Of a stretch of DNA of 37,335 nucleotides, positions 29,714 to 37,335 are shown one piece after another (position 1 is the first letter of the stretch; each line of letters starts with the position of its first letter). A program made the position numbers and the translations under genes. Location: positions 1-37,335 of the IMG/VR virus record IMGVR_UViG_3300007770_001204; one strand, written 5' to 3'. The stretch comes from a virus. Under the pieces are notes generated by a model, which ran no database searches, was not told the origin of the DNA, and saw only the letters and a program-made list of their open reading frames with translations.

Positions 29714-32700
29714 ATGGCAGAATCTAAATTTTTAAGATATCAAGATAAAACTGGCGATGGCTTAATAGATCTGTGCGATGATGTAGTTGGCGTTGTTGAA
29801 ACACCGGCATGTCCTGAATGCACCCCAGATCCTAATGCCAGTGTTCCCAGTTGGAAAAATCAGACAGTTAACAATCCATGGCTGAATGAAAAGATTTGTA
29901 AATATCAAGTTACGGTTTTGTGTGCCAACCATTCGAAAGTAGCCCCTTCAAGTAACGCAAGTCGCTCCGAAGTGAGCGAATACATGGATAGCATTTTTAA
30001 AGAATATGAAGAAGCTGCTATTACTTCTTTGTTGACAAACTTTAATAAAGAAAATACTAATGAAACGCGCCAACTAATTCGGGATGATCTAGAGTATTCT
30101 ACTTATGATCTCGATGCCTATGCCGGCTCTAGAGTACAGCTTTTGTACTCGCTCCCATATGATACCCTAGCGCCAATCCCGGCCTCGGTTGAAGAAGAAG
30201 AAGCCGAGGAGACACCTCCCTATACTGCACCTATGCAAGGCGCAAGAAGTGTTACTTATTTAGCCAATGAACTTAATGAAGATTTATTGGTATTACGGCG
30301 CGCCTTATATCTTTACAATCTTTATTATAAAGTTTATCGCTCTGTAGATAAAGGCAATCTGGTTTTTGATAAAACAGGAAAAGTTTTTGACCTAGAGCCC
30401 TATGGAGATTGGAAGATTAAATTAAAAGGCACTTTGGGGAGCCTTTTAAAAGATTTAGACAAGTGGTTAAATAAAAAAGGGTACAACATTGCCTTTGTGG
30501 GGAGTTTTGGACCCTTTACTGCCGCTGTGACCCAATTAAAATTTACGTTTGATAAGGATTCTAAATTAATAGAAATAGCGGTATATACTGCTGCGTGCGG
30601 CGAAAATCCTGAAGCTGTATTTAAAAAAGGTACTTTAAAGGGGCTTACTGAAGAATCGGAAGCCTTTAGAGATCCTACTGCGGTAAATTATTTTATTCGC
30701 ATGAAAGAAATGGTATCGGATTTGAACGCCCGAGAGCCGGCCCCCTGGATTGAGTTTATAAAAAAATATACCGTTCCGGCTGTCGTAGAAAAGGTTAATT
30801 ATCCTTTAAGCGAAGAAGCTGGACTCGGCCCAACCGTTGGGGCATGCCTATTAGAGAATTTAGCAGAAGAAGGCAAACAACTTGGTCAAGATATATTAGA
30901 TGAAGCTTTTGGATTAAAAGAAGCAATCGCATATAAGTTTAATGTAAACTTATGTAATCAAGATCTCCAAGAAACAAATACTCAACGCGCCGAATGGGGC
31001 CTTGTATACGATCCTCATACTACTGATTTAAAAACTATGAACGATTTGGCGATTGAACAAGCTTATAGAGATCTTAAAGAAGGCGGCTGGAAAGATCAAA
31101 TGTGTGTAGGCCTCTTTGGAGGCGCTTCTCAAGGAGGAAATCCTACGCTTGACCAGATGTGGCAAGATGGGTTTGATCGTATTAAACTATGCGGCCTCCA
31201 AGATATTTTATTAGAAACTATTAGTTGTTTAATCAAAGGAATGACCCTTGAACAAGCTTTAAGTAAGATTTTACAAGCAGCGTTGCGAGCAATGGGTATT
31301 ACACAATTTGGAGATCTGATCGGCCAATTGCCGGGAAATGTTAAGTATGAATTAAACAAATTAGTAAAAGATCAACTTAATACAAACCAGTTGCTTCAAG
31401 AAGGAAGCACGATGCAACAAATTTCTGATACCGCATCGGGAGAATTAGAGTGGACTGAGCCCTGGCAAGATGAACAATATGTGGCATCTCAAGAAAATAA
31501 CGAAGCTAGTACTACAACACAGCCAACAGTACGCACGTTAGCCCAGCAGTTTGATTTGCCGGCTATCGGAGCCTCCAAACTAAATCCCGGTCAAGTTCAC
31601 GAAGCTTATATTCTAGCTGTCTTAGAATATTTTGCTGACGATTATTTTGGATTATTGGATGTTCTTAATCGCTATCCCGGCGCTAAGTTGATTGCCGACA
31701 CTCTTGTGGCAACAAGTTGTCCGTCGCCTCCTATCCTAGATCCAGGGGTTTTTGATACTATTAGTGATATCCAGCTTCCCATTTGTAATAACACAGATGA
31801 TATTCGGATGCCTAAATTAAAAAATCCCTTTGGGTGGATTCCTGCGCAAATGGATTGGAGCGCAGCAATCAATATTGCTTTAAAGCAAGCTCTGCAACAA
31901 GCTGTGGTAACCATAATGACTAAACTTATGGCTAAGTTGTGTGAGATTATTGGAAGTGCAAGTTGCACAGCCCTGGAACAAGCCGGCGATCTAGCTGCAG
32001 GAATTCCCGATATGCTAACTGGGAAGAACACTTTTGGTGACATTGTGCGAGAGACTATTTGTGGCCAAGACGCATCTCAAGAGCAGGTCGACGAAACCGT
32101 TACCGGCCTCATGGGGCTCTTGGGCCCGGGCGCCGCAGCATTCGCCGATCCGGATACAGCCATTCAATTTGCTGCTGACATGTCTGGATTTGCTACTCGG
32201 AATGAATTATTAGGAGCATTTACCGGAGAGCCATCACAAATGTTCTTGAAAGGCGTAGACAATTTAATTGATATATCGTATCCTCAATATCGAGAAGGTC
32301 TTCCAAACAAAGCGGCCATCGGAAGTTTCCTTAATAATGTAGGAAATGCGATGCCGGCAGCAGTAAAAGCGCAAGCTCAAGATATCTTGGACGAGCTTCC
32401 AGAAAATGACCAACAGCCGGCTTATCCTTCTCTTTGCGCAACCCCTGAAGATTTAGAGAATTTCTGTTCTTATAGAACTAGTGTTTTAAATGGGCGCGCC
32501 ACCCCATCTCAAGCTGCAGCGATGTGCGAGCAAATTCGTCAAGATTTAGAAGATGACCTAGGAGATATTGCTCAAGCTGCACAAAATGGTGTCCCTCCCG
32601 GGATGCCGGGCACACCGGGCGGCCCTCCCATCGTTTCAGCGCCGGGATGTGATGATGGTCTTGTGCCGTTTGAACCGGAACAAGTTACCAAAACAGCCAC

Positions 32701-35700
32701 AGGGGTGGTAGGTGACGGGCTTGAACAATTAAGAACAGCCTATATTACGGACATGATGGGCAACGGGCCCTTTGAGTCGGATTGGGGCTTCTTCAATATG
32801 ATCTTAGCGGATACTCAGGGCAACCCCTATACCGCCCACCAGCGCAAAGTGGCCACAGATTTCGGAAAAAAACAATATGTAGATTTTGTTATTTCGGGAT
32901 CAGACGGCGAATCTGGAAATTTTGATACCGTCGATAAACAACATGGAGAATTTCCATGGAAGGTCGCCGAATGGCTCCAAACAGAATTAGGAGAAAATTT
33001 GCAAAGCGGAGATACTGCAATTAATTTTATTGCGACCAACGATTATGAGGCCCCCACAACTTCTTCTGCAACATTTAGCGAGTTGTTTGGTTCGGCCGAC
33101 CCGGACATAACCTTGGTGCCAAATGAGGAATATGGAGTTCGCATGGAAACCAATTATGACAATGAAACTATTAAATTTATTTCCTCGGGCCGGAAAGCAA
33201 CCCCAGACACGACTTTAAGTTTTAGAAATAACAATCAAGGTCAAGGGAACCCAGGAGATTTCGACTTTGGATATAATATTGATGTATTTTTAAATGACCT
33301 ACAGGGCCCCTATACTAATCAAGAAAAAGATAATGCGGCCCCTATTAATATGAATGTTAGTAACGCGCGTATTAGGATTAAGGACGTAACCGTACTGAAT
33401 ATGCCAATGTTGCCTATGGCCGCTTTGGTAGCCCCGACTCCATTACTGCCACTCCCGATACCTTCTATTAAACTTGAACAAGAAGAAGTCCTCTATGAAT
33501 TTCTTGCGGAAGATGACACGTTAGAGGATTTCGACAGCAATGAATATCCGGATACCGCAGCCAACTTTATAGCTGAAAGGACGCTGGCTCCTCAAGTCGT
33601 ATTATTGAGAGAGCTTTTAAGTAACAAAGGGAGCAATATAGACTATGGTGTGGTGAACACCAGCTATAATACAATTATGACTTCGATTTTAAAAACGATG
33701 GCCCTAGAAGTTTCGGGGAACAACGAAGCATTTTTATATGGAGCCAAAGTGGATACCATCACGGAAGAACAATTTGAATATGTGGTAGGGGACGGACAAG
33801 TGGACGGAGTAGATGGTGGCACGCCTTATGCTGATTTAAATTTAAAGAATAAAGATCATATTTTTGGCTTAAGTCGAGATCAATATGACAACAAAGACGA
33901 TGCCCGCGTAATTTATTTACATCCGGGGTCCTATGGAGGCTCCTATCTTAGTCCTCCGCTATATGTAAAACCACTTAAAAACGAAGGGTGGCTCGGATAT
34001 GTAGACATCGCCTTTCCAGAATTAACTGCATGCAAGCCTAAAAATTCGGATATGATTAATTTTGGAGAGATTAGAGAAAAGGTAGAAGAAACTTATTCCT
34101 CTATTCCCGAAGACGAACGTTTGCGCGGCAATCCCGATTGTATTTTAGAAGTTCCCTATAATCGAATTTTGTCGCGACCCTCCAAGGCTGGCATCGAAAC
34201 ATTAATTACAGCTACGTTACGTATTTATGCGAGCACCCATTTAACAAAAGCTATCGCGACCTTTACTACATTTGAGCCCACTTTCCCGGATATGTTTGGG
34301 CCTTCTTATGCGCGCTATATCGTAGAGGCTATGGAAAATAGTCTTAAAGATGCACAAGGAAACGGGTGGGAACTTTTCACCCTTTTTAAAGATAATGAAT
34401 TTTGGTATGCCTTTTTAGAACAAGCAGTACAAACTTATGGACGCAAAGTGGATAGTGGCCAAATAGTTGCCCCACCGCCGGCAGTACTTCGAGCATTAAA
34501 TAGATTAAACAATCTACAAGAACAATATCCATTCTATAAAAAGAAAGATCTTAAAGAAGCTCGTAAATTAGACGATGCGGGCCTCTTTCAGAGTCTACAA
34601 TCATGGAAAGAAAAGAAAGTATTTGAAGCTGTACGATATAGTGAAGAAGATGCTAAAGTGGTACTTACAGAGATGATGAATCAAGAACTATCTCAAGTGG
34701 CTAAAGATATTTTAGCCAACGTCAAGTCTGTCAATCCGGCCCGCGCGCCCCTCTATACTAATTTGGCTTACTATATGTTTAGCCGTTTATCGCAAGGCGT
34801 ATCCGCAGGTTTTAATCTAAGCGAAGAAAGCCAAAAAGAATTATCAGGATTGCCTACGAGCGGAAACGATCACTATACTTATGGCGGCGAACTTTATGTG
34901 GATGAAGACAATTCGGAAGCCATATCGTCGGCCAAAAAAGGCGCAGATTATGTAGGCTATTTCCATGTACATGTTGATGATTATGGAGTTCCGCAGTATA
35001 TGGCCGGCGAGACACATGCCATGGTCGCTCACGATCTATTAAAGCCTTATGGAACGCAGTTGTCTAATAACATTGGAAATGTTGAAGATTATCCTTTTAC
35101 TCCCGATGTAACTGATACTGAGCATCCTTTCGTCTTAGAAAAATACATCCGCCTGGAAGGTGTGAAAATGGCGCCTGAAGATGCGCGCCAGCTTATAGAA
35201 GCCAACGATGGAGAGCTTAGTCTTTCTGAGGCTTATCCGGGTACTTTGGCCCACGTCTTAAATTCTGGCGGACAAGTTGTTGGACTTCAAGGAAAGTTAG
35301 GAGTGCGACAAGGCCTCCAATTCTCTATTATAATCGATGGCCAAAAGCGAGAATTGCTATCGGCAGAAGTAAACGCCTTAGATGTAAAAATAAAGCAATT
35401 TGAGCCGATTAGAGGAAATAGTAAATTATTATTGTGCCTTTTGGGTCATTTACGAGATGATCCTACCTTCAAATTAATTCAGAATTATATTTTTGCAATG
35501 AATAAAAACACCTCGTTGTTAGCTATTTATAATGATATCTCCTTTTTACCTTCCATTGGTGAAGTAACAGTGGCCCCCGGTGAGTCCGAAGGCCCCGGTT
35601 CCACGGAAGCCTCCAAAAAGCCCGGTTCCCGGGTCGCCGTAAACGAAGAGACGGAAGGAGACAAAACAATTTATTTTACGGAATATGAATATACCCCGGG

Positions 35701-36022
35701 CTGGGCTGCATATTCAGATCGCCAACCCGGCTTTTTTGCGGGCCTTTTTGTAAAAGAATGGGACGACTGGGATAAGATATTATTGCGAAACTCTAAATCG
35801 AGGATTAAAAAGCTATTTAGAACCTATTATTATTCTCGGGATTTCGATCCCAAAAAGGATACGTTGTCCGGAGACGAGAGTGCTTCCAATTTTCAATTAA
35901 AAATTCTTAGAAGAGCTTTTAATACTACGACCGCCAAACGGATGCTTCCGTGGTGGAAATGGAGAAAATTGCGGTCAAATCCTTACAATGCAAAGGGCGA
36001 GCTTTGTAGTAAAAAAGATTGA
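29714..36022 (+). CDS. Giant virion structural protein (2102 residues)
   Basis: One continuous frame of 2102 residues. The start (QDKTGDGLIDLCDD) contains a calcium-loop-like D-x-T-G-D-G-x-I-D. Around residues 950-985 a Pro/Gly stretch (GVPPGMPGTPGGPP) resembles a collagen-like hinge. Near residues 1745-1775, YVGYFHVHVDDYGVPQYMAGETHAM holds H-x-H and further His, a motif seen in phage tail proteins that may bind iron. No enzyme domain is evident. Located between spike and gp25/gp6 genes, it is most likely a baseplate or tail-fibre-attachment protein; T4-like phages of aquatic bacteria often have a very large ORF here. Confidence 0.75.
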   Translation: MAESKFLRYQDKTGDGLIDLCDDVVGVVETPACPECTPDPNASVPSWKNQTVNNPWLNEKICKYQVTVLCANHSKVAPSSNASRSEVSEYMDSIFKEYEEAAITSLLTNFNKENTNETRQLIRDDLEYSTYDLDAYAGSRVQLLYSLPYDTLAPIPASVEEEEAEETPPYTAPMQGARSVTYLANELNEDLLVLRRALYLYNLYYKVYRSVDKGNLVFDKTGKVFDLEPYGDWKIKLKGTLGSLLKDLDKWLNKKGYNIAFVGSFGPFTAAVTQLKFTFDKDSKLIEIAVYTAACGENPEAVFKKGTLKGLTEESEAFRDPTAVNYFIRMKEMVSDLNAREPAPWIEFIKKYTVPAVVEKVNYPLSEEAGLGPTVGACLLENLAEEGKQLGQDILDEAFGLKEAIAYKFNVNLCNQDLQETNTQRAEWGLVYDPHTTDLKTMNDLAIEQAYRDLKEGGWKDQMCVGLFGGASQGGNPTLDQMWQDGFDRIKLCGLQDILLETISCLIKGMTLEQALSKILQAALRAMGITQFGDLIGQLPGNVKYELNKLVKDQLNTNQLLQEGSTMQQISDTASGELEWTEPWQDEQYVASQENNEASTTTQPTVRTLAQQFDLPAIGASKLNPGQVHEAYILAVLEYFADDYFGLLDVLNRYPGAKLIADTLVATSCPSPPILDPGVFDTISDIQLPICNNTDDIRMPKLKNPFGWIPAQMDWSAAINIALKQALQQAVVTIMTKLMAKLCEIIGSASCTALEQAGDLAAGIPDMLTGKNTFGDIVRETICGQDASQEQVDETVTGLMGLLGPGAAAFADPDTAIQFAADMSGFATRNELLGAFTGEPSQMFLKGVDNLIDISYPQYREGLPNKAAIGSFLNNVGNAMPAAVKAQAQDILDELPENDQQPAYPSLCATPEDLENFCSYRTSVLNGRATPSQAAAMCEQIRQDLEDDLGDIAQAAQNGVPPGMPGTPGGPPIVSAPGCDDGLVPFEPEQVTKTATGVVGDGLEQLRTAYITDMMGNGPFESDWGFFNMILADTQGNPYTAHQRKVATDFGKKQYVDFVISGSDGESGNFDTVDKQHGEFPWKVAEWLQTELGENLQSGDTAINFIATNDYEAPTTSSATFSELFGSADPDITLVPNEEYGVRMETNYDNETIKFISSGRKATPDTTLSFRNNNQGQGNPGDFDFGYNIDVFLNDLQGPYTNQEKDNAAPINMNVSNARIRIKDVTVLNMPMLPMAALVAPTPLLPLPIPSIKLEQEEVLYEFLAEDDTLEDFDSNEYPDTAANFIAERTLAPQVVLLRELLSNKGSNIDYGVVNTSYNTIMTSILKTMALEVSGNNEAFLYGAKVDTITEEQFEYVVGDGQVDGVDGGTPYADLNLKNKDHIFGLSRDQYDNKDDARVIYLHPGSYGGSYLSPPLYVKPLKNEGWLGYVDIAFPELTACKPKNSDMINFGEIREKVEETYSSIPEDERLRGNPDCILEVPYNRILSRPSKAGIETLITATLRIYASTHLTKAIATFTTFEPTFPDMFGPSYARYIVEAMENSLKDAQGNGWELFTLFKDNEFWYAFLEQAVQTYGRKVDSGQIVAPPPAVLRALNRLNNLQEQYPFYKKKDLKEARKLDDAGLFQSLQSWKEKKVFEAVRYSEEDAKVVLTEMMNQELSQVAKDILANVKSVNPARAPLYTNLAYYMFSRLSQGVSAGFNLSEESQKELSGLPTSGNDHYTYGGELYVDEDNSEAISSAKKGADYVGYFHVHVDDYGVPQYMAGETHAMVAHDLLKPYGTQLSNNIGNVEDYPFTPDVTDTEHPFVLEKYIRLEGVKMAPEDARQLIEANDGELSLSEAYPGTLAHVLNSGGQVVGLQGKLGVRQGLQFSIIIDGQKRELLSAEVNALDVKIKQFEPIRGNSKLLLCLLGHLRDDPTFKLIQNYIFAMNKNTSLLAIYNDISFLPSIGEVTVAPGESEGPGSTEASKKPGSRVAVNEETEGDKTIYFTEYEYTPGWAAYSDRQPGFFAGLFVKEWDDWDKILLRNSKSRIKKLFRTYYYSRDFDPKKDTLSGDESASNFQLKILRRAFNTTTAKRMLPWWKWRKLRSNPYNAKGELCSKKD

Positions 36023-36043
36023 GGTTGATATATATTAAAGATT

Positions 36044-36412
36044 ATGGCATCATTAAGTGTTAAATTACCCCTAAAGTATAGCTCCATCGATGGTTTTGTA
36101 ATGAACAAAAGCATTCAACGAATGCTTCAACAAAACTTAAAAATGCTCTTATTGACCAATCCGGGCGAAAGAGTGATGGCGCCCACTTTTGGAGTAGGTC
36201 TAAAAATGTATTTGTTTTCCAATCAATATGAAGGAATTCAAGATCGTATTAGTACTAAAATTCACGAGCAAGTGAAGATTTATTTGCCCGCGATTGTTAT
36301 AAGTCGTCTAGACTTCTCGGGAACTAATTTAGACACCAACACCCTTTCTTTAAAGATTTATTATCATGTGCCCGGTATTAATGTTAGAGATTTAGTAGCA
36401 ATAACTATTTAA
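36044..36412 (+). CDS. 25: Baseplate wedge protein gp25
   Basis: 122 residues. MNKSIQRMLQQNLKMLLLTNPGERVMAPTFGVGL carries the gp25/GPW family signature L-L-x-T-x-P-G-E-R-x-x-x-P-x-F-G, and IRLDF-like strands follow. gp25 shares its fold with the lysozyme-like sheath initiator of T6SS TssE; it joins gp6 and gp53 in the wedge and helps begin sheath assembly. Length is close to T4 gp25 (132). Start ATG 36044; GAGG is 19 bases away, unusually far. gp6 follows after 15 bases, as in many T4-like phages. Confidence 0.94.
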   Translation: MASLSVKLPLKYSSIDGFVMNKSIQRMLQQNLKMLLLTNPGERVMAPTFGVGLKMYLFSNQYEGIQDRISTKIHEQVKIYLPAIVISRLDFSGTNLDTNTLSLKIYYHVPGINVRDLVAITI

Positions 36413-36427
36413 ATTTGAGGTTATTTA

Positions 36428-37335
36428 ATGGCTGATTCACAGACCAAAATTCTTCCCATAGATTATACTCATCGAGATTTTCAGAGTATCCGTGCTGATT
36501 TGATGCAAATTGCAGAGAGATTCTATCCGGATACTTTCCAAGATTTCTCAGAAGCATCATTTGGCGCACTGATGTTGGATTCGGTAGCGTATGTAGGAGA
36601 TCAGCTTTCTCTCTACTTGGATTATAACGTTAATGAAACGTTTCTAGATACAGCCTACCAGTATAGTAATATTTTACGCCATGGCCGTATTCTCGGATAT
36701 CGGGATACTGGACGAAGCTCCACATATGGCCAAGCTCAATTTTTTATTCTTGTACCCGCTAGCGCCACCGGCCTAGGCCCCGACACGCGATACTTGCCAA
36801 TCTTAAAACGAGGCTCACGTTGTACTTCTCAAAGTGGGCTTAATTTTGTCCTCACAGAAAATATTGACTTTAACAATGTGGCCAACCCTGTAGTAGTAGC
36901 GCGCGTCGATGAATCGACTGGCGCACCTACGTTTTTTGCAGTCAAAGCATCTGCAAATGTTGTTTCTGGCTTTTTCTCCCAGCAAAGCCTGACTATTAAA
37001 AACTATCAACGATTTTTAAAATTAAAACTTACTAATAGTAATGTAGCGGAGATTATTTCCGTAGTGGATAGTGATGGTAACGATTACTATGAAGTTGATT
37101 ATTTATCACAAGATATTGTTTTTAAAGAAGTAGCGAACAATAATTTTAAAAACGATAACGTCCCTTCGATTATTAAACCTTATTTGGTGTCACGCAAGTT
37201 TGTAGTAGAGCGCGACCGCAATAATACATATTTACAATTTGGAAGCGGTAAAGCCGGCGAAACCAATGTAGTAGCCGATCCCCAAAATGTAGCGCTAGAT
37301 ATTTATGGAAAGTCCTATGTTACCGATATAACATT
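36428..37335 (+). CDS. 6: Baseplate wedge protein gp6 (3' partial)
   Basis: ATG 36428, preceded by TTGAGGTT, opens a frame that continues to the window end; about 302 residues are visible. ILPIDYTHRDFQSIRADLMQIAERFYPD, then FGALMLDSVAYVGDQLSLYLDYNVNETFLDTA, and NILRHGRILGYR match the N-terminal region of gp6/GpJ-like baseplate proteins. In T4, gp6 forms the inner ring of the baseplate and changes shape when the sheath contracts. Its position after gp25 is the standard order. Confidence 0.92.
   Translation, partial: MADSQTKILPIDYTHRDFQSIRADLMQIAERFYPDTFQDFSEASFGALMLDSVAYVGDQLSLYLDYNVNETFLDTAYQYSNILRHGRILGYRDTGRSSTYGQAQFFILVPASATGLGPDTRYLPILKRGSRCTSQSGLNFVLTENIDFNNVANPVVVARVDESTGAPTFFAVKASANVVSGFFSQQSLTIKNYQRFLKLKLTNSNVAEIISVVDSDGNDYYEVDYLSQDIVFKEVANNNFKNDNVPSIIKPYLVSRKFVVERDRNNTYLQFGSGKAGETNVVADPQNVALDIYGKSYVTDIT

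Noticed and set aside
15-37335. CRISPR array, transposon or integrase/attachment site
   Set aside because: No repeated spacer pattern, no transposase or recombinase motifs, and no flanking repeats were seen; the Cas4-like nuclease stands without other Cas genes.

Overview
The window reads as part of the genome of a contractile-tailed, T4-like bacteriophage, probably from an environmental and possibly marine source. The strongest evidence lies at the right end: a gp55-like late sigma factor (26427-27131), a gp5-like hub or spike protein with a DD-peptidase domain (27429-28679), two large virion proteins, a gp25 baseplate wedge protein (36044-36412) and the N-terminal part of a gp6 wedge protein that runs off the window (from 36428). 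PhoH, a phage tRNA, a PD-(D/E)XK nuclease, an FmdB-like zinc ribbon and many tiny overlapping genes fit the same picture. Every gene I accept is on the + strand. The host cannot be named from this sequence. The composition is moderately AT-rich, and the promoters in the left part look like bacterial sigma-70 sites.

Layout. (1) 1-1066: the end of a secreted-looking protein, closed by a strong intrinsic terminator. (2) 1082-6845: small accessory genes. They include a membrane fatty-acid-hydroxylase-like protein, a permuted papain-like hydrolase, a 27-residue Cys-rich peptide, a von Willebrand A lipoprotein, a cytidylyltransferase-like enzyme, tRNA-Asn, a candidate structured RNA at 5735-5836 and a first sulfotransferase-like protein. 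(3) 6894-10053: PIN-PhoH, a small acidic protein, a zincin-type metallopeptidase and an Fe-S PD-(D/E)XK nuclease. A consensus sigma-70 promoter (TTGACA-17-TATAAT, 9233-9261) lies just before the nuclease. (4) 10062-25641: an unbroken run of 18 sugar and glycan genes, mostly joined by ATGA, TAATG or TAGTG overlaps. (5) 25655-37335: small proteins, late sigma and baseplate genes.

The glycan island contains GT-B glycosyltransferases, a GT-B/GT-A fusion, a GT-D type enzyme and two further transferase-like proteins. It also carries a UDP-GlcNAc 2-epimerase, a 4,6-dehydratase, a shortened PLP aminotransferase and a GNAT acetyltransferase. The last three could together make an acetamido-deoxysugar. 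Two paralogous sugar nucleotidyltransferases, a choline-kinase-like phosphotransferase, two HAD phosphatases, a transaldolase-like enzyme, a second sulfotransferase and a short GDPD-like protein complete it. This is enough to build, activate, transfer and perhaps sulfate a glycan. The target (virion protein, phage DNA or host envelope) cannot be read from the sequence.

The most unusual items are an in-frame fusion of a sugar nucleotidyltransferase to a complete 3,4-dihydroxy-2-butanone-4-phosphate synthase (RibB) with a good internal ribosome site at the junction, the pseudoknot-capable RNA upstream of a gene without a Shine-Dalgarno site, and the 27-residue Cys-rich ORF nested between two overlapping genes. 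Family assignments come from reading motifs by eye; no database search was run.
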